From: Vitreoscilla sp.
GTDB taxonomy: Bacteria; Pseudomonadota; Gammaproteobacteria; Burkholderiales; Burkholderiaceae_C
Direction: 5' to 3'
Length of the DNA stretch: 47,490 bases
Assembly: GCA_018780145.1 (NCBI GenBank)
Contig: JADMKA010000185.1
Location: 1 to 47,490, forward strand
Within the stretch, counting starts at the first letter, position 1, and each line of letters begins with the position of its first letter. The notes under the pieces are model-generated. The model was not told the origin of the DNA. It made no database searches and saw only the letters and a list, made by a program, of their open reading frames with translations. The position numbers and the translations under genes are program-made. Shown here one piece after another: positions 8,027-15,612 of the stretch.

Positions 8027-8908
8027 GTGACAGTGACGTGGATCATCGGCGTGGACGGCGGGGGCACCGGCACCCGGGCCAGGTTGTGCGACCGGGCCGG
8101 CCAGGTGCTGGGCTTCGGCCAGGCCGGGCCCAGCAGCCTGTCGCACGGCGTGGCCGGGGCCTGGGGGCAGGTGCAGGCCGCCATCCGCGCCGCCGCCACC
8201 TCGGCCGGCCTGGGCGATGTGGACCTGGCCCGCTGCGCGCTCGGCGCCGGCCTGGCCGGTGCCAACGACGCGGCGCAGGCGGCCGGCTTCATCGCCCATC
8301 AACCCGGCTTCGCCGTGCTGGCGCTGGAGTCCGACGGCTTCACCGCCTTGCTGGGTGCGCACGCCGGTCGGCCTGGCCTGGTCCTGGTGGCAGGCACCGG
8401 CAGCGTGGCCGAGGTGCTGCGCGCCGACGGCTCGCGCCAGATGGCTGGCGGCTGGGGCTTCCCGATCGGTGACGAGGGCAGCGGTGCCTGGCTCGGCCAG
8501 CAGGCCGTGCGGCTGGCCCACCAGGTGCTCGACGGCCGCGCCGTGAGCGGCCCGCTCGCCGACGCCGTGCTGGCCGCCACCGGCCGCACCCCCAAGGCCA
8601 TGCTGGCCTGGTGCCTGCAAGCCCGCCAGACCGCTTACGCCAGCCTGGCGCCGCTGGTCTTCGACCACGAACAGCACGACCCGCGGGCCGCCGCCCTGAT
8701 CGCCGAGGCGGTGCAGGCGCTCGCTGACCTGGCCCATGCGCTGGACCCTGCCGGCGAACTGCCCGTGGTCTGCAGCGGCAGCATCGCGCACCGGCTGATG
8801 CCGCGCCTGCCCGCCGCGCTGCGCGCACGCTGTGTCGAGCCGGCCGGCGATGCAGCCGACGGCGCATTGCACCTGGCCCGCCTGGCGCTCGAGAAGGAAG
8901 GCCTCTGA
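8027..8908 (+). CDS. BadF/BadG-type ATPase, probable N-acetylglucosamine kinase
   Basis: A 293-residue sugar kinase of the ASKHA fold (BadF/BadG/BcrA/BcrD family, which includes human NAGK and bacterial glucosamine/GlcNAc kinases). The phosphate-1 loop is VDGGGTGTRAR at residues 9-19, with D10 as probable metal-coordinating residue. Phosphate-2 is VAGTGSVAE. The GDEGSGAWLG stretch is typical of the NAGK-like branch. As first gene of a nag operon it probably makes GlcNAc-6-phosphate from GlcNAc taken up without a phosphotransferase system. The start is GTG with only a weak GGAG 19 bases upstream; another GTG two codons later (8033) is possible. Its stop overlaps the next ATG (ATGA). Confidence 0.82.
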   Translation: MTVTWIIGVDGGGTGTRARLCDRAGQVLGFGQAGPSSLSHGVAGAWGQVQAAIRAAATSAGLGDVDLARCALGAGLAGANDAAQAAGFIAHQPGFAVLALESDGFTALLGAHAGRPGLVLVAGTGSVAEVLRADGSRQMAGGWGFPIGDEGSGAWLGQQAVRLAHQVLDGRAVSGPLADAVLAATGRTPKAMLAWCLQARQTAYASLAPLVFDHEQHDPRAAALIAEAVQALADLAHALDPAGELPVVCSGSIAHRLMPRLPAALRARCVEPAGDAADGALHLARLALEKEGL

Positions 8909-9759
8909 TGGACCTGCCCTTCGAGTTGCGCGCCGACGAGCGCAGCACCGTCCCGCTCTACGTGCAGCTGTCGCAGAAGATCGCCCAGGCCATCCGCGCC
9001 GGGCGCTACCAGCCGGACGAGGCCCTGCCCTCCGAGCGCATGCTGAGCGAATCGCTGGCGCTGTCGCGGGTCACCGCCCGCAAGGCCATCGACCAGTTGG
9101 TGTCGCAGGGCCTGGTGGTGCGCAAGCGCGGCTCGGGCAACTACATCGCGCCCAAGCTGGAGCAGCCGCTGTCCCGCTTGACCAGCTTTTCGGAGGAGTT
9201 GCAGCAGCGCGGCTTTCACCCCTCCTCGCGCTGGCTCAAGCGCGCCCTCACCGCGGTGTCGCCGGAAGAGCAGCTCACGCTGGGCCTGTCCACCGGCGCC
9301 CGGGTGGCCCGGCTGGAGCGCCTGCGCCTGGCCGACGAGGTGGTGATGGCCTACGAGGTCAGCGTGCTGCCCGAACAGATCCTGCCCGACCCGATGAGCG
9401 TCGACGGATCGCTGTATGCCCACCTGGAAGACAGCGGCCGCGCCCCGGTGCGCGCGCTGCAACACATCCGAGCACTGAACGCAGACGCCACCCTGGCCCA
9501 ACGCCTGAACGTGCCCACCCACCAGGCTGTCCTGCACATCAGCCGCGTGGGCTACCTGGAAACCGGACAAGCGATGGAACTGACCCAATCCTATTGCCGC
9601 AGCGAGTACTACGGCTTCGTGGCGGAGATGAAGAGGCCCCCACGCCCCCTCCCGGGGGCTGCCCCCCGAGGGGGCTCGCGCAGCGGACCGGCAAAGCCGG
9701 ATCCGCGCACGCCACTTGGAGGCGGCGGCCACTTCGTGGCGCCTATGGAAGAACTATGA
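8908..9759 (+). CDS. GntR-family (HutC subfamily) regulator with a repeat-encoded C-terminal tail
   Basis: Residues about 15-80 form a GntR winged helix-turn-helix (PLYVQLSQKI..., LPSERMLSESLALSRVTARKAID, GSGNYI). Residues about 90-243 form a UTRA ligand domain as in NagR/DasR/PhnF. Such proteins usually repress amino-sugar genes and respond to GlcNAc-6-P or GlcN-6-P. The family normally ends shortly after YYGFVAEMKR (residue 243). Here another 40 residues follow, low in complexity and rich in P, G and R. They are translated through family-B repeat copy B1 (9636-9743). The stop overlaps the nagA ATG (ATGA at 9756-9759), so coupling is kept. A paralogue lies at 37053-37808. Confidence 0.9.
   Translation: MDLPFELRADERSTVPLYVQLSQKIAQAIRAGRYQPDEALPSERMLSESLALSRVTARKAIDQLVSQGLVVRKRGSGNYIAPKLEQPLSRLTSFSEELQQRGFHPSSRWLKRALTAVSPEEQLTLGLSTGARVARLERLRLADEVVMAYEVSVLPEQILPDPMSVDGSLYAHLEDSGRAPVRALQHIRALNADATLAQRLNVPTHQAVLHISRVGYLETGQAMELTQSYCRSEYYGFVAEMKRPPRPLPGAAPRGGSRSGPAKPDPRTPLGGGGHFVAPMEEL
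9636..9743 (+). repeat. Family-B structured repeat, copy B1, inside the GntR gene 3' end
   Basis: It shares a core of about 65 bases with copy B2 (36944-37052), differing at about one position. The core runs from GCTGCCCCCCGAGGGGGC through GCGGACCGGC and GCCGGATCCGC to CGCCACTTG. It forms a CCCCCGAGGGGG hairpin and a second stem pairing GCGGA-CCGGC with GCCGG-ATCCGC. The flanks (GCCCCCACGC on the left; a CTTCG/GAAG-type mini-hairpin ending GGCGCC or GCGCC on the right) are looser. Here it is in frame and lies within the regulator's last 40 codons. Confidence 0.85.
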
Positions 9760-10880
9760 GAGATGCTTTGCAAGGAGCCGTGCTGACTCCGTTTGGCTGG
9801 CGCCTCGGCGAGTTGCGGCATGCCGGCGGGCGCATCGTCGCGATCAATGGCCGCAGCATCAGCGAAGACGAGGCTCGCGCCAGCGGCGCACCGCTGATCC
9901 TGCCCGGTTTCATCGACCTGCACGTGCACGGCGGCGGCGGGCACGACACCATGGACGCAGGCGACGCCGCCGCGCACATCGCCCGCACCCACGCGCGCCA
10001 CGGCACCACCGCCATGCTGGCCACCACGATGACCGCGCCGGCCGAGGACATCCTGCAGGCCTTCGAGGGCCTCGGCCCCATCTGCCGCGCGCGGCCGGCG
10101 AATGCCGCCCGCGTGCTGGGCGTGCACCTCGAGGGCCCCTACATCAACCCCGGCAAGCTCGGCGCGCAGCCCGACTTTGCCCGCGAGGCCTCGCTCGACG
10201 AGGTGCGGGCGCTGCATGCACTGGCGCCGATCCGCCTGATCACCGTGGCGCCCGAGCTGCCGGGCCACATCGAGCTGATCGCCCAGCTGGTGCACGAAGG
10301 CTGGCGGGTGCAGCTGGGCCACAGCGCCGGTTGTTATGAAGACGGGGTGGCCGCGCTGGGTGCCGGCGCCGCCGGCTTCACCCACCTGTTCAACGCGATG
10401 ACCGGCCTGCACCACCGCGACCCCGGCATGGCCGGCGCGGCCCTGGCCCATGCCGAGTACTCGGAGATCATCCCGGACCTGCTGCACGTGCACCCCGGCG
10501 CGCTGAAGGTGGCCTTGCGCGCCATCCCCAAGCTCTACGGCGTCACCGATTCCACCGCCGCCACCGGCATGCCCGATGGCGAGTACCGCCTGGGCCGGCA
10601 CCGCGTCTTCAAGTGCCTGGGCGGCGTGCGCCTGGACGACGGCACGTTGGCCGGCAGCGCGTTGACGATGGACCAGGCGCTGCGCAACTTCGTCGGCCTG
10701 GGCCTCAGCGTGGCCGAGGCCTCGGCCCGCACGGCCACCCATGCCGCCGACTACCTGGGCCTGGCCGACCACGGCCGCCTGGCCCCTGGCGCCCACGCCG
10801 ACTGCGTGCTGCTCGACCCCGATTTGAACCTGACCCGCGTGGTCATCGAAGGAGAGACGATTGAGTTCCCGGATGCTTGA
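9756..10880 (+). CDS. nagA: N-acetylglucosamine-6-phosphate deacetylase
   Basis: A 374-residue amidohydrolase-fold enzyme that removes acetate from GlcNAc-6-P to give GlcN-6-P in the cytoplasm. The metal site motif is HVHGGGG with H56 and H58. E126 (HLEGPYI) is the metal-binding glutamate, followed by GHS and HLFNAM histidines. D265 in VTDSTAATG is the catalytic aspartate. The ATG at 9756 overlaps the regulator stop. The N-terminal ALQGAVLTPFGW segment fits the family, so I prefer it to the GTG at 9780. The 3' end overlaps the next gene by 20 bases. Confidence 0.94.
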   Translation: MRDALQGAVLTPFGWRLGELRHAGGRIVAINGRSISEDEARASGAPLILPGFIDLHVHGGGGHDTMDAGDAAAHIARTHARHGTTAMLATTMTAPAEDILQAFEGLGPICRARPANAARVLGVHLEGPYINPGKLGAQPDFAREASLDEVRALHALAPIRLITVAPELPGHIELIAQLVHEGWRVQLGHSAGCYEDGVAALGAGAAGFTHLFNAMTGLHHRDPGMAGAALAHAEYSEIIPDLLHVHPGALKVALRAIPKLYGVTDSTAATGMPDGEYRLGRHRVFKCLGGVRLDDGTLAGSALTMDQALRNFVGLGLSVAEASARTATHAADYLGLADHGRLAPGAHADCVLLDPDLNLTRVVIEGETIEFPDA

Positions 10881-11883
10881 CGAGACCCGCGAAGCGCCGC
10901 ATGCCGTGGCACGCCAACTCGCTGCCGACGGCGCCACCTACGCCGCGCTGGCCGAGCTGCTGCGCCAGCAGCCGCCGCACAGCGTGCTGACCGTCGCGCG
11001 CGGCAGCTCGGACCATGCCGCGCACTACATGGCCTACCTGGTGATGGCCCGGCTGGGTCGGCTGGTGACCTCGCTGCCGATGTCGCTGATCACGCTGTAC
11101 CAGTCGCAGATCCAGTGCGACGGCCTGGTCTCGCTGGCCTTCTCGCAATCCGGCCAGAGCCCGGACCTGGTCTCGCCGACCGCCTTCTTCCGCGCCGGCG
11201 GCGCACGCACCGTGGCGGTCGTCAACGACCCGGCCTCGCCGCTGGCCCAGGCCGCCGAATGGGTGCTGCCGCTGCACGCCGGGCCCGAGCGCAGCGTGGC
11301 CGCCACCAAGAGCTACATCGCACAATTGGTGGCAGGTGCCCGCCTCGTTGCCGGCTGGCGTGCCGATGGTGACTTGCTGGCCGCGTTGAACGCCCTGCCC
11401 GGCGCGATGGAGCAGGCCCTGGCGCAGGACTGGTCGGTGGCTGTCGACGCGCTGCACGGCGCCGACCGGCTGTTCGTGATCGGCCGTGGCACCGGCCTGG
11501 CGATCGCGATGGAGGCCGCGCTGAAGTTCAAGGAGACCTGCGGCATCCAGGCCGAGGCCTTCTCCGGCGCCGAGGTCAAGCACGGCCCGATGGCACTGGT
11601 GGAAGAGGGCTACCCGCTGCTCGTCTTCGCGCCGCGCGGCCCGGCCCAGGCCGGCCTGATCGCCCTGGCCGCCGAGATGCGCGGCCGCGGTGCGCGCGTG
11701 CTGCTCGCCGCGCCGGCCGGCACGCCCGGCGCCGAGCTGCCACTGGCCCCCAGCGCCCACGAGGACCTGGACCCGATCACCGCGGTGCAGAGCTTTTACC
11801 CGATGGTCGAAGCCCTGGCCCGCGCCCGCGGGCTCGACCCCGACCAGCCTCGCCACCTGGCGAAGGTGACCCGCACGCACTGA
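10861..11883 (+). CDS. nagB-II: SIS-domain glucosamine-6-phosphate deaminase, NagB-II type
   Basis: A 340-residue protein with two SIS domains, equivalent to the isomerase half of GlmS without its glutaminase domain. Proteins of this shape in nag operons act as GlcN-6-P deaminases (NagB-II), yielding fructose-6-P and ammonia. Motifs are ARGSSDHAAHY, FSQSGQSPDLV, AATKSY, EAALKFKETCG and EVKHGPMALV. The TTG at 10861 has a very good GGAGAG 6-8 bases upstream, inside nagA, and is my start choice; an ATG four codons later (10873) is the alternative. The classical hexose-isomerase-like NagB is absent from the operon. Confidence 0.88.
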   Translation: MSSRMLDETREAPHAVARQLAADGATYAALAELLRQQPPHSVLTVARGSSDHAAHYMAYLVMARLGRLVTSLPMSLITLYQSQIQCDGLVSLAFSQSGQSPDLVSPTAFFRAGGARTVAVVNDPASPLAQAAEWVLPLHAGPERSVAATKSYIAQLVAGARLVAGWRADGDLLAALNALPGAMEQALAQDWSVAVDALHGADRLFVIGRGTGLAIAMEAALKFKETCGIQAEAFSGAEVKHGPMALVEEGYPLLVFAPRGPAQAGLIALAAEMRGRGARVLLAAPAGTPGAELPLAPSAHEDLDPITAVQSFYPMVEALARARGLDPDQPRHLAKVTRTH

Positions 11884-11887
11884 CCGT

Positions 11888-13387
11888 ATGAACACGCTCC
11901 ACGCTGGCCACCTGGTGATGGTCGACATCCAGGGCACGACCCTGTCGACCGACACCGCCACCTTCCTGCGCGAGCAGCAGATCCGCGGGGTCTGCCTGTT
12001 CCGCCCCAACCTCGGCAGCGAGGCCGAAGTGAAGCAACTGGTGGCGGACCTGCGCGAGGCCATGGGCCCGCACGCGCTGATCGCCATCGACCAGGAGGGC
12101 GGCTCGGTCGCCCGCGCGACGTTCCTGCCGCAGGCGCCAGCGGCGATGGGGCTGGGCGCGATTTCCGACACGGCCGCAGCGGAGGCCGAAGCCGAGGCCG
12201 CCGGTGCGATGGTCGCGCGGGGCTTGCGCGGCCTGGGCATCAACTGGAACTTCGCGCCGGTGCTGGACGTCAACAACAACCCGGCCAACCCGGTGATCGC
12301 CGAACGCAGCTTCGGTGCCGAGCCGCAGCGCGTCGCGCGCCTGGCGGCGGCGTGGATGCGCGGCTCGCTGCGCGAGGGCGTGGCCTGCTGCGTCAAGCAC
12401 TTCCCCGGCCACGGCGACACCCACACCGACTCGCACCACGCCCTGCCCACCGTCGACAAGAGCCTGGCCGAACTGGAGGCGCTGGAGCTGATCCCGTTCC
12501 GCGCCCTGGCCGCGAGAGCCCCCGCGCTGATGACCGCCCACATCGTCTACCCGCAGCTCGACGCCGAGCACCCGGCCACGATGTCGCGCCGGGTGCTGAC
12601 CGGGCTGCTGCGCGAATCCATCGGCTACCGCGGCGTGGTCATCAGCGACGCGCTGATGATGAAGGCCGTGCACGACCGCTACGGCCACGAGCGCGGCGCC
12701 GTGCTCACCTTGCAGGCGGGTGCCGACATGGCACTGGCCCAGGGCAGCCGCGCCGACCAGCAGGCCGCGCTCGACGCGATCGCCTCGGCGCTGCAGGATG
12801 GCCGCCTCGCTCGAGCGCAGATGGAGGCGGCACGGGCGCGGCTGGAGGCCCTGGCCGAGGCCTACCCGGCCGGGGCCCGGCCCTGTTCCTCCGCGCAGCG
12901 GTCGAACGACGAGGCCTGGGCCCAGGCCGCCTGGGCCCGTGGCCTCACCGCGCTCGGTGGCGCGCGCCCGCCCCGCCCCGGCAGCGCGCTGCGCGTGGTG
13001 ACGCAGGACCGCGTCGACACCGACGGCGTCTCGGAGGCCGGCGCCTCCGCCGAGCAGGTGGCCACGCTGTTCGCGGCCTTCCCGGATGTCGATCTGCTGC
13101 GTGTGCCCGACCTGCCCCGCTTCGACCCCGCCACGCTGCCGCGAGACGGCCGCCAGGTGGTTCTGGTCTCCAACCACCGGCGGCGGTACGCGCCGCCGGC
13201 CATCGGCTGGGCGCCGGACCTGCACCTGGCCCTGTGGAACCCCTTCCAGGCCGCCGACATCGCCGCGCCCGCGGTGCTGACCTGGGGCTACGCCGAGCCG
13301 GCGCTGGCCGCGTTGCGCGCCTGGCTCGAAGGCCGTGCCGAGGCCACCGGCGTGCCCCCCGTGGCGCTCGCCACCCACCCGCGCTGA
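11888..13387 (+). CDS. GH3 beta-N-acetylhexosaminidase
   Basis: A 499-residue glycoside hydrolase family 3 protein. The N-terminal TIM barrel (residues 1 to about 330) carries the NagZ-type loop KHFPGHGDTHTDSH (170-183), which supplies the unusual catalytic His/Asp acid-base of GH3 hexosaminidases. The nucleophile is D254 (VVISDALMM). Residues about 335-499 form a second, GH3 C-terminal-like domain absent from short cell-wall-recycling NagZ. That points to a chitooligosaccharide-processing enzyme rather than only a muropeptide enzyme. No signal peptide is present, so it should be cytoplasmic and cleave imported GlcNAc oligomers. It starts 4 bases after the nagB-II stop. Confidence 0.9.
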   Translation: MNTLHAGHLVMVDIQGTTLSTDTATFLREQQIRGVCLFRPNLGSEAEVKQLVADLREAMGPHALIAIDQEGGSVARATFLPQAPAAMGLGAISDTAAAEAEAEAAGAMVARGLRGLGINWNFAPVLDVNNNPANPVIAERSFGAEPQRVARLAAAWMRGSLREGVACCVKHFPGHGDTHTDSHHALPTVDKSLAELEALELIPFRALAARAPALMTAHIVYPQLDAEHPATMSRRVLTGLLRESIGYRGVVISDALMMKAVHDRYGHERGAVLTLQAGADMALAQGSRADQQAALDAIASALQDGRLARAQMEAARARLEALAEAYPAGARPCSSAQRSNDEAWAQAAWARGLTALGGARPPRPGSALRVVTQDRVDTDGVSEAGASAEQVATLFAAFPDVDLLRVPDLPRFDPATLPRDGRQVVLVSNHRRRYAPPAIGWAPDLHLALWNPFQAADIAAPAVLTWGYAEPALAALRAWLEGRAEATGVPPVALATHPR

Positions 13388-13405
13388 ATCTCCCGGAGCC
13401 CCGCC

Positions 13406-14707
13406 TTGACCCCCTCCACCCCACCGGCCCGCTCGCCGATCACCTGGGTGCCCAGCCTGTACTTCGTGCAGGGCCTGCAGTTCTTCGTCGTCATGCTGAT
13501 TGCCGGCCTGATGTTCAAGAACATGGGCATCGCCAACGACAGCATCGCGCGCTGGACCGGGGTGCTGGGCCTGGCCTGGGCCTTCAAGCCGCTGTGGAGC
13601 CCGTTTCTCGAACTGGCGCGCAGCAAGAAATTCATCGTCGTGGCGATGCAGTTCACCGGCGCCGCCGGCCTGGCGCTGATGGCGCTGGCGGTGCAGTTGC
13701 CGATGTTCTTCGCCGCCAGCATCGCGGTGTTGTTCCTGCTGGCCTACGCCTCGGCCACGCACGACATCGCCTGCGACGGCCTGTACATGGCCAGCCTGTC
13801 GGCCAAGCTGCAGGCGGCCTACGCCGGCTGGCAGGGCGCGTTTTTCAATGCCTCGAAGTTCCTCACCCTCGGCGGCCTGCTGGTACTGGCCGGCCACCTG
13901 GAGAAGGGCATGGGCGTGCACCACGCCTGGTCGGTGATCTTCGTGCTGCTGGCGGTGATCCTGGCCACGCTGGCCGCCTACAACGCCTGGGCCCTGCCCG
14001 GTGCACTCAACACCGACCACGCCGATCTCTCGGCCGCCAGTGTGCTCAAGACGCTGGGCGAGGTGGTGGCCGATTTCCTGCGCAAGCCGGGCATCTGGCT
14101 GGCCATCCTGTTCATCGTGCTGTTCCGCTTCGCCGAGGGCCAGGTGCAAACCATCGGCCCGCTGTTCCTGATCGAGTCGCGGGATCAGGGCGGGCTGGGC
14201 CTGTCCACCGAGCAGATCGGTTATGTCTACGGCACGGCCGGCACGCTGGCCTTCCTGGTCGGCAGCATCCTGGGCGGCTACTTCACCGCCTGGCTGGGCC
14301 TGAAGCGCGCGATGCCGGTGTTGATCGTCGCGATGGCGGTGCCCAACATCGTCTTCGCGGTGCTCGCCACCACGCGCCCCACCGAGCTGGGCGTGATCGG
14401 GGCCGCCATCGGCGTCGAGATGTTCGGCTACGGCTTCGGCTTCGTCGGCATGATCCTCTACATCATGCAGGCCGTGGCGCCGGGCCGTTACCAGACGGCC
14501 CACTACGCGCTGGGCTCCGGCGTGATGCAGCTGGGCTTCATCTTCTCCAAGACCCTCAGCGGCGACCTGCAGCTTGCCATGGGCTACGAGCGCTTCTTCC
14601 TGTGGACCATCGCCTGCGGTGTCCCCGCCCTGCTGCTGATGTTCTTCGTGCGCATCCCCGGGCGCGAAGACACTGCCGCACCCGCCACCGCGGAAGCCAC
14701 GGCATGA
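13406..14707 (+). CDS. AmpG-like MFS transporter, probable GlcNAc/chitobiose permease
   Basis: A 433-residue major-facilitator protein with about 12 hydrophobic segments, closest in style to the AmpG/PAT branch (WVPSLYFVQGLQFF, ASATHDIACDGLY, LKFLTLGG-like helix). AmpG imports anhydromuropeptides. Relatives inside GlcNAc operons of proteobacteria are believed to import GlcNAc or chitobiose. I use the TTG at 13406, with GGAG 8 bases upstream and no nearer ATG. The 3' end overlaps the GH16 start (ATGA at 14704-14707). The exact substrate cannot be read from sequence. Confidence 0.82.
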   Translation: MTPSTPPARSPITWVPSLYFVQGLQFFVVMLIAGLMFKNMGIANDSIARWTGVLGLAWAFKPLWSPFLELARSKKFIVVAMQFTGAAGLALMALAVQLPMFFAASIAVLFLLAYASATHDIACDGLYMASLSAKLQAAYAGWQGAFFNASKFLTLGGLLVLAGHLEKGMGVHHAWSVIFVLLAVILATLAAYNAWALPGALNTDHADLSAASVLKTLGEVVADFLRKPGIWLAILFIVLFRFAEGQVQTIGPLFLIESRDQGGLGLSTEQIGYVYGTAGTLAFLVGSILGGYFTAWLGLKRAMPVLIVAMAVPNIVFAVLATTRPTELGVIGAAIGVEMFGYGFGFVGMILYIMQAVAPGRYQTAHYALGSGVMQLGFIFSKTLSGDLQLAMGYERFFLWTIACGVPALLLMFFVRIPGREDTAAPATAEATA

Positions 14708-15612
14708 AGACCGTCGCTGCGGCCGCAATGGCCGCGATGGCCGGGTTCGCCGCGCTGGCGCAGTCCGCCGCCTCCGAACGCTTCTTCGACGACTTCGCCT
14801 ACGCCCGCCCGGCCCAGCTCGCCGAGGGCGGCTGGACGGTCCGCACCGCCGCCGGCCACCCCGGCGTACCCGGCGCGGCCTGGCGCACGGATGCCCTGGA
14901 GCTGGTCGATGACGGCGACGCCGGCAACCGCCTGCTGCGCCTGACCGCCCGCACCGACGGCACCGGCCCGGGCACCGTGCAGGCCCAGCTGTGCCACGCC
15001 CGCAAGTACCTGGAGGGCACCTACGCGGCGCGCGTGCGCTTTGCGGACCAGCCGGTATCGGGTGCCGACGGCGACCCCGTGATCCAGACCTTCTACGCGG
15101 TGAGCCCGCTGCGCTTCGCCTTCGACCCCGAGTTCAGCGAGATCGACTGGGAGTACCTGGGCAACGGCGGCTGGGGCAGCGAGCGCACGCGCCTGTACGG
15201 CATCACCTGGCAGACAGTGCGCGTCGAGCCCTGGCAGGCCCACAACCAGGCGCACGAGGAGTTCGGCGCGCTGGGCGGCGCCTGGCATGTGCTGATGATG
15301 CAGGTCGCCGGCGGCCAGACCCGCTGGTTCGTCGACGGCCGCGAGGTGGCACGGCACGGCGGGCGGAACGTGCCGGTGGTGCCAATGTCGATCAACTTCA
15401 ACCTCTGGTTCTCGCCCGGCGGGCTGCTGCCGGCGAGCCCGGTGCCGCGCGTCTACCGGCAGGAGGTGGACTGGGTGTTCCATGCACGCGGCGAGGTGCT
15501 GGGCCAGAGCCAGGTCGAATCCGAGGTCGCTGCGCTGCGTCGCCAAGGCGTGCCGCGGCGCGACACGGTGCCGCCGGCGCAGCCGCCGTTGGCCAGCCCC
15601 TGCGATTTCTGA
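14704..15612 (+). CDS. Secreted glycoside hydrolase family 16 protein
   Basis: A 302-residue protein with a signal peptide (residues 1 to about 22, A-rich, ending AALAQSA) and one GH16 beta-jelly-roll domain. The active-site strand is EIDWEYLG with E146 as nucleophile, D148 and E150 as acid/base. This is the EXDXE form without the extra bulge residue, as in lichenases, plant xyloglucan transferases and fungal Crh chitin-glucan transglycosylases, rather than the EXDXXE form of laminarinases. The later strand VPMSINFNLWF also fits the fold. A GH16 gene inside a GlcNAc operon is unusual. It is coupled by ATGA to the MFS gene and by TGATG to the acetyltransferase gene. Confidence 0.85.
   Translation: MKTVAAAAMAAMAGFAALAQSAASERFFDDFAYARPAQLAEGGWTVRTAAGHPGVPGAAWRTDALELVDDGDAGNRLLRLTARTDGTGPGTVQAQLCHARKYLEGTYAARVRFADQPVSGADGDPVIQTFYAVSPLRFAFDPEFSEIDWEYLGNGGWGSERTRLYGITWQTVRVEPWQAHNQAHEEFGALGGAWHVLMMQVAGGQTRWFVDGREVARHGGRNVPVVPMSINFNLWFSPGGLLPASPVPRVYRQEVDWVFHARGEVLGQSQVESEVAALRRQGVPRRDTVPPAQPPLASPCDF

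Noticed and set aside
9636-9759. The regulator's C-terminal tail as a new functional domain
   Set aside because: The DNA is a non-coding repeat found elsewhere in the window, so the tail is better seen as read-through of that repeat.
11777-14728. 983-residue antisense open frame over the GH3 and MFS genes
   Set aside because: Composition is that of a shadow frame and it lies opposite two well-supported genes joined in an operon.
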